From the IMG/VR virus record IMGVR_UViG_3300035698_002038, positions 1-26,448 of that record: 26,448 nucleotides of DNA. One strand, 5' to 3'. This document shows, piece by piece, positions 6,146 through 13,526 of the stretch. The notes beneath the pieces were generated by a model that worked only from the letters and a program-made list of their open reading frames with translations, did no database searches and was not told where the DNA came from. This stretch comes from a virus. The position numbers and the translations under genes are program-made. Position 1 is the stretch's first letter. Each line of letters starts with the position of its first letter.

Positions 6146-6772
6146 ATGAAACTACTTGACTTATTTTGTGGTGCGGGCGGTGCTTCGATGGGGTACCATC
6201 GGGCAGGCTTTGAGGTTGTGGGCGTTGATATAAACCCGCAACCGCGCTACCCATTTGAATTTATTCAGGCCGATGCCATGACGTACCCACTTGATGGGTT
6301 TGCTGCAATCCATGCGAGTCCGCCATGTCAACAGTACTCCAAGGCATCAAAGCAATGGCGAAAAGAGGGGCGGGTTTATCCTGACCTTATCGCAAAAACC
6401 AGGGACAGGCTCTTATTCTCCGGTTGTCAGTATGTGATTGAAAACGTGCCAGGATCGCCATTGATAGATCCTGTTTATCTAAATGGGTCTGTTTTTGGTT
6501 TACTTGTTCATCGTATGCGGTTTTTTGAGTGTAGTTTTTTCGTTAATCAACCCATCGTTCCAAAAACAAAGCCTGCAATAAAGATGGGAAGACCTGTCCA
6601 TGCCGGAGAGATCATTCAACCCGTTGGGCATTTTTCTGGTGTTCCATACGCACAAAAACAAATGGGCATATCATGGATGGGACAAAAAGACTTAGCCCAG
6701 GCAATACCGCCTGCCTATACTGAATACATCGGCTCGATGCTGATAAAACACTTATACCAGGATGCCGCATGA
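6146..6772 (+). CDS. DNA C5-cytosine methyltransferase (short phage form)
   Basis: The 208-residue protein opens with motif I (LDLFCGAGGAS, residues 4-14). Motif II-like VVGVDI follows, then the catalytic SPPCQ with Cys near 61, VIENVPG (motif VI) near residue 98, and an HRMRFFE motif VIII-like stretch. The conserved C-terminal Y-x-x-x-I closes the fold. It is shorter than host Dcm and has little room for a target-recognition domain, as in many phage C5 enzymes. ATG 6146 is just after the terL stop; a TTG at 6137 is also in frame. It lies between terL and the portal and probably protects packaged DNA. The target sequence is unknown. Confidence 0.88.
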   Translation: MKLLDLFCGAGGASMGYHRAGFEVVGVDINPQPRYPFEFIQADAMTYPLDGFAAIHASPPCQQYSKASKQWRKEGRVYPDLIAKTRDRLLFSGCQYVIENVPGSPLIDPVYLNGSVFGLLVHRMRFFECSFFVNQPIVPKTKPAIKMGRPVHAGEIIQPVGHFSGVPYAQKQMGISWMGQKDLAQAIPPAYTEYIGSMLIKHLYQDAA

Positions 6773-8976
6773 ATTTCTTAAACATATTCAAAAAAGCACC
6801 AATACCCGAAGCCCCGCCGAAGGGTGATATCGGGGTCGCGTGGTCGAACCTGTATCTGACATCCGATTTCACAAGATACAACCCCGATGAATTGCTGATC
6901 AAGAAAGGCAACAGGGTATATGCCCGTATGCTGTACGATGATCAGATCAAAGCATCCATGGTGCTTAAAAAAGACGCGGTCATATCAAGGGGTTGGTTTT
7001 TCGATGTGCCGACAGACGATGACACCGGCGAACCGGATCCAGATCAGCAGATCATGGCAGACTATTTCAAGTTCATGCTTGACGAGATATCCGGCACCTG
7101 GACATCGAAGCTAAAGGCGATCATGAGCGCATTCCAGGCGGGGTTCAGCGTGTCTGAGTTCGTGATTGATAACATCGAGTTTGACGGCAAAACACAATGG
7201 GGCGTGACCGATATCAAGCTGCGGCCTTTCGAAACCATATCGTTCACGACGGATAAACACGGCAACCTGATCGAAGTCACCCAGGGGTCAGTGGGTGACA
7301 CAATCACCCTGCCATTGGACAAGGTGATCCATTTCGTATATCAACCCGATGTCGACCCGCACTATGGCGAGTCGGATCTGCGGGCAGCCTATCGCGCATG
7401 GTGGTCAAAGGATGTCGCTATTAAGTTCCAGAACATACACCTTGAACGGCATGGCAGCGGGTTCCTGAACGCCCATATTACCGAGGGCGTATTGTCAACC
7501 GATGATCGTGCCGATCTGCAGGACGTTATCGAAAACCTGTCAGCCCGCACTGGTATTATCACACCGGCGAGCATTGATATGAAGGTCGAGCAACCCACCA
7601 GGACAGACGCATACGACAAAGCCCTGATACAGCACAACAAAGCGATATCGCGGGCGTTGCTTATGCCGAACCTGTTAGGGTTATCAGAGCAGGGGGCCAC
7701 CGGATCGTATAGTCAATCACAGACGCAGCTTGAAGCGTTCTTTTGGATATTAGACGAGATCGCCAGGGAGTTACAGGAAACCGTAAACGACCAGTTGATC
7801 AGGCCGGTCGCGTGGTGGAATTATGCCACAACCGAATATCCCAAGTTTAAATTTGAGCCGATCAGCGACACGAAAAAGATGGAGATTGCCAAGAGTTGGG
7901 CAGAGTTGATCAAGGGCGGTGCCGTCACCAAGACCGATGCCGATGAACGATGGATCAGGCAGACGGTCGGCGCACCCGAGAAACCCGAGGACGAGGAAGA
8001 CATCGAGGGCGATCCAGGCGCGATCACTCCTGATGACATCCTGCCGATAGAAGATCCCGAGAATGAAGAATGGATATCGGCCCAGGGTGACATCGAAATG
8101 ATACGCAAAGAGTTCGCAGACAAGCCCTGGCTGAACAGGGTAAATTTCGCAAGGCTTGAAGCGGCCCTGGACGATCACGAAGATGTGTTCGGGAAAGAGC
8201 TTGCCGATGTGATGGCGGGCGTAAAGCTATCATTTGAAAAACAGATCCAGAAAATCATGGGTGTAAGATCCGGCGCGAATGTCAAGCCTGTTGAGATCGC
8301 GGGCATAGTCATACCCAAGGTGCTGTTGAAACGGTACCGCATGGCGATATGGGATAACCTCAAGCGGGCTTTAGATGAAGGGTACGACGCTGCAAGCAAG
8401 GAATTACCACGGAAAACATTAGCAGCCGGAAGCACGCGGGTCGGTATGGATAAGACCCAGGCCGATAAATTTATGCAGAGTAGGTCGGTCAAGATAACGG
8501 GTGTCATGGATAAGGCAACAGTCGATGCTGTTTATACCGTCATGGAAAACGCACTTAAATATGATAAAACTTTAAAGCAAACCGTTGACGCGATATCCAC
8601 CGACACGAATCTGGTATCTATGCTACCCGAAGTCGATGCCGCAGGTCGAGCCATAAACATACCGGCCCGCATTGAAAATATCGTGAGGACGAACACCGCA
8701 GACGCATTGAACCAGGGCAGGCAAGCCCTGTTCGGATCACCTGACATGAAAGGGTTCGTGATTGCATACGAGTACAGCGCGGTGTTGGATGATCGCACAT
8801 CGGGCGTATGTGAAGCGTTACACGGCCTTATCCGCAAGGATTGGTCAGATAGGACACCGCCGAATCATTATCAATGTCGGTCGATCCTGGTGCCTGTTAC
8901 CGTGGTTGATGACGAATGGAATGGCAAGGAATCGCGCATACCGGCAGCGGGTACGCCACAAGAGGGATTCAAGTAA
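6769..8976 (+). CDS. Portal protein (DUF935/Mu gp29-like) fused to MuF-like minor head domain
   Basis: Residues 1 to about 400 of this 735-residue protein match the Mu-type portal family (ISRGWFFDVP, YGESDLRAAYRAWW, LSEQGATGSYSQSQTQ). After an acidic Pro-rich linker (about 408-440) comes a helical region. Residues about 630-710 form a Mu gpF-like minor head domain with NIVRTNTADALNQGR, YSAVLDDRTSGVCEALHG and PPNHYQCRSI. The portal forms the dodecameric packaging ring, while MuF domains act in head morphogenesis or enter the cell. In Mu these are two genes; here one frame carries both, with no internal stop. The start overlaps the methyltransferase stop (ATGA). Confidence 0.9.
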   Translation: MNFLNIFKKAPIPEAPPKGDIGVAWSNLYLTSDFTRYNPDELLIKKGNRVYARMLYDDQIKASMVLKKDAVISRGWFFDVPTDDDTGEPDPDQQIMADYFKFMLDEISGTWTSKLKAIMSAFQAGFSVSEFVIDNIEFDGKTQWGVTDIKLRPFETISFTTDKHGNLIEVTQGSVGDTITLPLDKVIHFVYQPDVDPHYGESDLRAAYRAWWSKDVAIKFQNIHLERHGSGFLNAHITEGVLSTDDRADLQDVIENLSARTGIITPASIDMKVEQPTRTDAYDKALIQHNKAISRALLMPNLLGLSEQGATGSYSQSQTQLEAFFWILDEIARELQETVNDQLIRPVAWWNYATTEYPKFKFEPISDTKKMEIAKSWAELIKGGAVTKTDADERWIRQTVGAPEKPEDEEDIEGDPGAITPDDILPIEDPENEEWISAQGDIEMIRKEFADKPWLNRVNFARLEAALDDHEDVFGKELADVMAGVKLSFEKQIQKIMGVRSGANVKPVEIAGIVIPKVLLKRYRMAIWDNLKRALDEGYDAASKELPRKTLAAGSTRVGMDKTQADKFMQSRSVKITGVMDKATVDAVYTVMENALKYDKTLKQTVDAISTDTNLVSMLPEVDAAGRAINIPARIENIVRTNTADALNQGRQALFGSPDMKGFVIAYEYSAVLDDRTSGVCEALHGLIRKDWSDRTPPNHYQCRSILVPVTVVDDEWNGKESRIPAAGTPQEGFK

Positions 8977-8997
8977 TGAAAGGAGAAACCGACAATC

Positions 8998-9714
8998 ATG
9001 TATAAGACCCTACAAACCATAACCACAATCGAGTTGGCAAATATCTGCAATCTGTCATGCTTGTATTGCGTCAATCGGTTCCTGGTGAAGCACCCGAGTC
9101 GATCACCTGGGATAATGGACAATGACGTATTTGACGCGGCCCTGGATGTCCTGGGGCAGCTATGCAAGGCAGGCACCCAGGCCGAGATAAACATGAACGG
9201 CACCGGCGAATCGTGTCTTGACCCGCAGCTGCCCAGGCGGTTGCGCAGGGTCAGAGATATCATGGGTTCAGGACAGGTGCAATTTTGCACAAACGGCGTG
9301 AATATGACCAAGATCCTGGCAACCAAGCTGAAAGATGCGGGTATCGACCGGATCGATATATCAATACACAACCCGTATTATGCCCGAAGGTGTGCGGATC
9401 TGCTTATGGATGTTGGTATCACAGGCATATTTTCAACCGGCGCATTGACGAGTCAGCATTCGTGGGCCGGTCAGTTGCCGCCAGAGGACACAGTTAAAAA
9501 GATTATACCCTATCAATGTGACCCGATTATTCAGGGCCGTGGGTACGTTCAGAAAGAGGGCGATATCACACCATGTTGTTTTGATTATCGATCCCTGGGC
9601 GTGTTCGGTACGGTGTTTGATGAGGATGTTTTAGCCCGATTGGTGGTGCCATACGCATTATGTGAAACATGCCATATGGTATTGCCGGAAACAGGAAAGG
9701 AGAAAGCAGCATGA
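8998..9714 (+). CDS. Radical SAM protein with C-terminal twitch/SPASM-like Cys cluster (copy A)
   Basis: The 238-residue protein has the radical SAM motif C-x3-C-x2-C at Cys17, 21 and 24 (CNLSCLYC), which holds the 4Fe-4S cluster that cleaves S-adenosylmethionine. GTGES near residue 66 replaces the usual GGEP, and a QFCTNG strand and DRIDISIHN follow. The C-terminus has Cys174, Cys193-194 and CETC (222, 225), suited to an auxiliary cluster as in twitch or SPASM domains. Such enzymes modify peptides, sugars or other small substrates; the substrate here is unknown. The SD is AAAGGAGAAA (8979-8988). The stop overlaps the next start (ATGA). It is a paralogue of the gene at 10600. Confidence 0.85.
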   Translation: MYKTLQTITTIELANICNLSCLYCVNRFLVKHPSRSPGIMDNDVFDAALDVLGQLCKAGTQAEINMNGTGESCLDPQLPRRLRRVRDIMGSGQVQFCTNGVNMTKILATKLKDAGIDRIDISIHNPYYARRCADLLMDVGITGIFSTGALTSQHSWAGQLPPEDTVKKIIPYQCDPIIQGRGYVQKEGDITPCCFDYRSLGVFGTVFDEDVLARLVVPYALCETCHMVLPETGKEKAA

Positions 9715-9920
9715 GGCACAATATAACACAAGAAGATTACCCGACCCTTTATGAAAAAATGGAATGGATCAAAGCGAGAGATGAGCGAATAAGAAAACTC
9801 AAAACATATCGAAAAGCAGATATGGCAGAGTTGACAATCGCCGCCGAAGTTATTTTTGGCAAGCACCCATTTTTCATTGATATTGAAGGAATGGAAATCA
9901 ACTATAAGGGCAAACATTGA
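9711..9920 (+). CDS. Small protein of the radical SAM cassette
   Basis: This 69-residue protein has SD AAAGGAGAAA (9696-9705) ahead of ATG 9711. The first two thirds is charged and helical (residues about 10-45, many Lys, Arg and Glu). It ends in a short hydrophobic/aromatic strand (HPFFIDIEG) and a basic tail. There are no Cys and no membrane segment. It sits between a radical SAM gene and a methyltransferase gene with overlaps at both ends, so it may be a partner, carrier or substrate of those enzymes. That is inference; no leader-peptide signature is evident. Confidence 0.6.
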   Translation: MRHNITQEDYPTLYEKMEWIKARDERIRKLKTYRKADMAELTIAAEVIFGKHPFFIDIEGMEINYKGKH

Positions 9921-10603
9921 CCGATAACACCCGATACATGAACGGCGAATGGTATGAAATGGAATATTCACACGGATGGTATCGCAAGATGTATATTGAC
10001 GGGGTCATGCCCAGGCACGCGCTCGCGTCATATCGGTACAATGTTGATATGGCGATTGCGATGACCGGCGTAAATCGTGACGCGACGATCCTCGACTTGG
10101 GCAGCGGTGTGGGGCATTCCATGAAAATCTGGAAAGCCCGGGGGTTTATCAATGTGTCAGGAATAGAGATCAGCCCGACCGCGGTTAGGGCATCCGGCAA
10201 TCCGAAGATCGCGCTCGGTTCAATCGCGGATATGCATATGTATAAAGATAAACAATTCGACATCGTGACATCCACAGCGGTTTTAGAGCATATCGATAAG
10301 AGCCAGGAAGTCGCGGCGATACAAGAAGCGATCAGGGTCGGGCATAGACAGGTTCACTATGTCGGCTTGGATGCCGGTCAAGATCCGAGCCATATCAATA
10401 TCAAAACGATTGACGAATGGGCCGAACTGTTTACCCGATATTTTGACGGCATGACGGCAGTAATACCCGATGACATAACCGGCGATCCGATCCTGTTGTG
10501 TGTGCCTGACAATCTGCTTATATACCCGATGCGGCGGTGCGTGAAATGGCCCCTGCAAATACAGGCCAACGGAATGATCGATGAAAAAGGAGAGAGGATA
10601 TGA
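9917..10603 (+). CDS. Class I SAM-dependent methyltransferase
   Basis: The 228-residue protein has the class I motif I ILDLGSGVGHSMK (residues about 58-70), a GIEIS post-I acid, and STAVLEHI (near 117-124) typical of motif IV in small-molecule and sugar methyltransferases. It then has GHRQVHYVGLD in place of a usual motif V-VI. The frame starts at TTG 9917, which overlaps the previous stop and has AAGGG at 9906-9910 at good distance; ATG 9938 (MNGEW) is the alternative. It overlaps the second radical SAM gene (ATGA). The N-terminal W/Y-rich stretch resembles methyltransferases of polysaccharide clusters. The substrate is unknown. Confidence 0.82.
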   Translation: MTDNTRYMNGEWYEMEYSHGWYRKMYIDGVMPRHALASYRYNVDMAIAMTGVNRDATILDLGSGVGHSMKIWKARGFINVSGIEISPTAVRASGNPKIALGSIADMHMYKDKQFDIVTSTAVLEHIDKSQEVAAIQEAIRVGHRQVHYVGLDAGQDPSHINIKTIDEWAELFTRYFDGMTAVIPDDITGDPILLCVPDNLLIYPMRRCVKWPLQIQANGMIDEKGERI

Positions 10604-11295
10604 AACCAACCACGATAAACACAATCGAATTATCGAGCAAGTGCGACAACACGTGCGAATACTGTTGCGCCCCTGTTCAACACAAATATCGTGAAACCGG
10701 CTTCATGGCCTGGGAAGTGTTTGAGAAAGCAATCGAGTGGGTCAAGTATTATTGCAAACGGCGCACACAGCTTGAATTGAACCTGATGGGTGTCGGCGAA
10801 TCGACCCTGCATCCCGATCTGATCGACATGGTGCGATACGCATATCAGCAGTTACCGTTTCGTCAGTTGCTTCATATAAGCACAAACGGCAATACCCTGA
10901 CTATGGATATGGCAAAGGGGCTGAAAGACGCAGGAATTAGCCGCATACACGTTTCAGGACACAAACCCAGATCAATTGCCAGGGCGTTGCGGATATTACA
11001 GGACGCAGCAATCCCGACAGGGTACAGCGTGGATTTCATGACCCGACCGAATGATTGGGCCGGTCAAATAAAGTGGTTCCCGAGCCGCGAGCATTACCCC
11101 TGCCCCTGGTTGGAGAAAGGGCAGTTGGCTGTTTTGAGTTCAGGCCATATCACCCGATGTTGCACAGATGCATTTGCCAAGGGCATATTGGGAACTATTG
11201 ACGATGACATAAAAGATTTCGATATCGTGCCGTTTGAGTTGTGCGAAACTTGCCACCAGACGGTACCGGAAACGCATGTAATACCGATAATATGA
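10600..11295 (+). CDS. Radical SAM protein with C-terminal twitch/SPASM-like Cys cluster (copy B)
   Basis: The 231-residue paralogue of the 8998 product has radical SAM Cys15, 19 and 22 (CDNTCEYC, with an extra Cys23). GVGES stands in place of GGEP, followed by ISTNGNTL and RIHVSGHKP. The C-terminal set Cys168, Cys187-188 and CETC (215, 218) has the same 19-residue first spacing as copy A and shares the ending LCETCH-x3-PET. The pair therefore arose by duplication and has diverged in the central part, which suggests related but distinct substrates. It is the last gene before the terminator at 11402. Confidence 0.85.
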   Translation: MKPTTINTIELSSKCDNTCEYCCAPVQHKYRETGFMAWEVFEKAIEWVKYYCKRRTQLELNLMGVGESTLHPDLIDMVRYAYQQLPFRQLLHISTNGNTLTMDMAKGLKDAGISRIHVSGHKPRSIARALRILQDAAIPTGYSVDFMTRPNDWAGQIKWFPSREHYPCPWLEKGQLAVLSSGHITRCCTDAFAKGILGTIDDDIKDFDIVPFELCETCHQTVPETHVIPII

Positions 11296-11364
11296 AAGGG
11301 TTGACCGAGTGGGGAGATTGAAAAATTGAGAGAACCGCACAGAATTAAATAAAAACACAGACAA

Positions 11365-11389
11365 GATGCTGATCTGATCCATTAGCATC
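11365..11389 (+). other. Stem-loop upstream of the terminator
   Basis: GATGCTGAT (11365-11373) pairs with ATTAGCATC (11381-11389) over nine positions with one G-T wobble and a 7-nt loop. It lies in the 170-bp gap between copy B and the protease gene, 12 nt before the terminator stem. It could be an operator, an mRNA 3'-end stabiliser, or part of a short terminator-ended RNA. Confidence 0.4.
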
Positions 11390-11401
11390 CAGACAATTCA
11401 A

Positions 11402-11442
11402 GGGGCCATGTGGGGCCACATTCCTACACGGCCCCTTTTTTT
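11402..11442 (+). terminator. Rho-independent terminator after the radical SAM cassette
   Basis: GGGGCCATGT (11402-11411) pairs with ACACGGCCCC (11426-11435), nine of ten positions paired around one A-C mismatch, and seven T follow directly (11436-11442). This is a classic intrinsic terminator on the + strand. Only 23 nt separate it from the next ATG, so the downstream capsid genes need read-through, antitermination or an unseen promoter. Confidence 0.85.
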
Positions 11443-11465
11443 GTCGCTCAACAGGAGATCGAATT

Positions 11466-12773
11466 ATGGGTACAAGGGAACAAGATTATTCATTGTGGAC
11501 ATCGATGAAGTCGCGTTGCACAAACGAGAACGATAAAAACTATGATCGTTACGGCGGGCGGGGCATATCGGTTTGCGACCGGTGGCGAAAGTCGTTTGAG
11601 GACTTCATGAAAGATATGGGGCCGAGGGCAGAGGGTATGACCCTGGATCGGGTCGATAACGATGGAAATTATGGCCCTGATAATTGCAAATGGGTTGACC
11701 GAAAGACCCAGGCGAACAATCGGTCATCAAGCAAACATGCCGCAAGCAAACAGCACGAATTCGATGCAGAGATATTCAGCGTTGGCACATGGAATGGTGA
11801 CAAGTTCACGGCAGCGCATCTTGACGCAATGGTACGGAACTTTGAAGCCCTGGGGGGTCTTGTCAAGCCGCCGGTCAAGTTGGGGCATAACGACAAGCAA
11901 AAGATCGCTGATGGATTACCGTCTTTGGGTTGGGTAACGGCCCTACGGCGTGTCAAAGATAAATTGATAGCAACCCTGTCAGATGTGCCGGATATCTTAT
12001 ATCGGGCGATCAAGGCGGGTCTATATAAACGTGTGAGCTCTGAGATATGGTTCACATGGAAACAGGGAGATAATGTCTATAAGCGGGTACTGACCGGTGT
12101 GGCCTTGTTAGGCGCAGATATTCCGGCGGTTACAGATCTTGCTGATCTAACAGCGTATTTGACTCAATCCACCGAGGGATCGGGATCGTTTGGGAAAGTC
12201 GCATGTTTTGAGATCGATGAGCCGCAGAAAAAAATCTCCAATATACCACAACAGAAGGAGGTTAATAAGATGGCCGAAAATGAGTTTGAGAAAAAATACA
12301 ATGACGAAGTCGCTGAAAAAGAAGCGGCCCTGGCAGAAGCCAAGAAGTACAAATCAGAACGCGATGCCGACCGTAAAGCCCAGGCCGAGAAAGATCAGGG
12401 TGAGCGAGAAACAAGCCTGCTGGCATTCTGTGAAACTGAGGTCAAGGAAAAACGCATGACACCGGCAGGGCGTGATGTGATCGTGGAAGCATTGAAAACC
12501 GATGCCCACGTTTACACCGATGACAAGGGGTTCACGGACATTTTCAAAGCGTTCGTGGCGACCTATAAAGACGTTATCGACCCCACGGAAAAAGGCAAGG
12601 GCGGCGAGAACAAAGACTCCTTTGAGGATGTCCAGGTCGAGGTCGATATCAAGACCAGGGCGTATATGGACAAACACGAAAAGGTTGACTACCAGACCGC
12701 ATTGGCACGAGTTTTCACAATCGAGCCGGATCTGGCAAACAGGTATAAAGACGATACAAGCCCGTCAGCATAG
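11466..12773 (+). CDS. HNH/AP2-type domain fused to prohead protease and scaffold
   Basis: The 435-residue frame has three parts. Residues 1-86 match the small phage/cyanobacterial HNH- or AP2-like endonuclease domain ([27 protein letters not shown]-x-NNR). Residues about 97-235 look like a head maturation protease ([32 protein letters not shown]). Residues 268-435 are a Lys/Glu/Ala-rich scaffold. There is no stop and no in-frame start codon near the HNH-protease junction. ATG 11466 has AGGAG at good distance, so the fusion should be translated. The HNH part probably derives from a homing endonuclease; the protease cleaves scaffold and capsid during maturation. Confidence 0.8.
   Translation: MGTREQDYSLWTSMKSRCTNENDKNYDRYGGRGISVCDRWRKSFEDFMKDMGPRAEGMTLDRVDNDGNYGPDNCKWVDRKTQANNRSSSKHAASKQHEFDAEIFSVGTWNGDKFTAAHLDAMVRNFEALGGLVKPPVKLGHNDKQKIADGLPSLGWVTALRRVKDKLIATLSDVPDILYRAIKAGLYKRVSSEIWFTWKQGDNVYKRVLTGVALLGADIPAVTDLADLTAYLTQSTEGSGSFGKVACFEIDEPQKKISNIPQQKEVNKMAENEFEKKYNDEVAEKEAALAEAKKYKSERDADRKAQAEKDQGERETSLLAFCETEVKEKRMTPAGRDVIVEALKTDAHVYTDDKGFTDIFKAFVATYKDVIDPTEKGKGGENKDSFEDVQVEVDIKTRAYMDKHEKVDYQTALARVFTIEPDLANRYKDDTSPSA
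12255..12262 (+). promoter_or_regulatory. Internal Shine-Dalgarno for a nested scaffold start
   Basis: AAGGAGGT lies inside the protease frame, 7 nt before an in-frame ATG at 12270. It is one of the strongest SD sites in the window, and its placement fits independent initiation of the scaffold. Confidence 0.8.
12270..12773 (+). CDS. Scaffolding protein from an internal start of the protease gene
   Basis: Starting at ATG 12270 with an excellent SD, this 167-residue product is the C-terminal part of the 11466 frame. It opens [14 protein letters not shown], then has a long charged helical, probably coiled-coil, stretch (residues about 5-60), a small globular segment ([13 protein letters not shown]) and an acidic tail. 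Nested scaffold genes in the same frame as the protease are known in lambda (C/Nu3) and Mu (I/Z). The scaffold would outnumber the protease and be digested after capsid assembly. Confidence comes from the SD and the domain boundary coinciding. Confidence 0.8.
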   Translation: MAENEFEKKYNDEVAEKEAALAEAKKYKSERDADRKAQAEKDQGERETSLLAFCETEVKEKRMTPAGRDVIVEALKTDAHVYTDDKGFTDIFKAFVATYKDVIDPTEKGKGGENKDSFEDVQVEVDIKTRAYMDKHEKVDYQTALARVFTIEPDLANRYKDDTSPSA

Positions 12774-12802
12774 TGAGTCGGGCGAAAGAGAGGTAATTTA
12801 AA

Positions 12803-13510
12803 ATGGCAATAGACAATGTAAGTTTTGCTTTTACGTTGAAAGCCGCCGAGGATCTTTCAGGTTCACAGTATAAAGCTGTGGCATTGAATGACGGTCTGGT
12901 GGCAAACAACGGTGAGGAAGCAAGCGGGATAATCTACAACAAGCCAGAAAGCGGCGAAATGGTCGAAATGCACAATATCGGCCTGATGAAATATGCTGCT
13001 GGTGGTGCGATTGTGAAGGGTGCCAAATTGACAGTCACGACCTCGGGGTGGTTTACCACGGCGGGTTCCCTTGAGGCTGTGGTCGGTGAGGCACAATTGG
13101 CGGTCACATCCGGTTCAATCGGTTCCGGCGTGTTCAGTTTTCCGAATGCTCAATCACCGGCGACCGGTGTGGTTTATCCGGTTACGGCGTTATGCGCCCT
13201 GCTTAACGGCATCGCGTATTCGCTCGATGACAATCTTGTTGCAGACAACAGCGAGGAGTGCAATGGGGTTGCCCCTGCTGCGGTCGCTTCTGGCAATACC
13301 GGCAACATCGTGGTGTCAGGTCGTTGCAACGTCCATATCGACCCTGCCAAGGTAGCATCGGCGGGCGATTGGTTGGCAGCTACCACAAGCGGTTATTTTC
13401 AACCCACAGATAGTGGCTACTACTGTTCAGCGTTTGCCCTGGCAAACATCGGTTCTGACGCGGTTGGTGCTGCAATCTTTACAGGCCCAGGTGGATACCT
13501 GGCCATATAG
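12803..13510 (+). CDS. Capsid decoration (cement) protein with an internal duplication
   Basis: The 235-residue protein lies just upstream of the major capsid gene, the usual site of a head decoration protein (DUF2190-like). It is rich in Gly, Ala, Ser, Val and Thr with short strands. Two halves (residues about 10-110 and 125-232) align: LVANNGEEASGI with LVADNSEECNGV, and VTTSGWF with ATTSGYF. The gene therefore arose by tandem duplication into a pseudo-dimer. Only the second half has several Cys. It would stabilise the expanded capsid at symmetry axes. Confidence 0.75.
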   Translation: MAIDNVSFAFTLKAAEDLSGSQYKAVALNDGLVANNGEEASGIIYNKPESGEMVEMHNIGLMKYAAGGAIVKGAKLTVTTSGWFTTAGSLEAVVGEAQLAVTSGSIGSGVFSFPNAQSPATGVVYPVTALCALLNGIAYSLDDNLVADNSEECNGVAPAAVASGNTGNIVVSGRCNVHIDPAKVASAGDWLAATTSGYFQPTDSGYYCSAFALANIGSDAVGAAIFTGPGGYLAI

Positions 13511-13526
13511 TGAGGGGGTGATTTGA

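Noticed and set aside
8871-9371. 166-residue minus-strand frame
   Set aside because: It spans the portal end and radical SAM start on the opposite strand and lacks any motif.
8998-11295. QueE-type radical SAM enzymes for 7-deazaguanine DNA modification
   Set aside because: The C-terminal Cys clusters and C-x3-C-x2-C spacing differ from QueE, and no QueC, QueD, FolE or DpdA-like gene is present.
11318-11354. Promoter in the gap before the protease gene (TTGAAA or TTGAGA boxes)
   Set aside because: The -10 matches are weak, and any transcript would meet the terminator at 11402 within about 80 nt.
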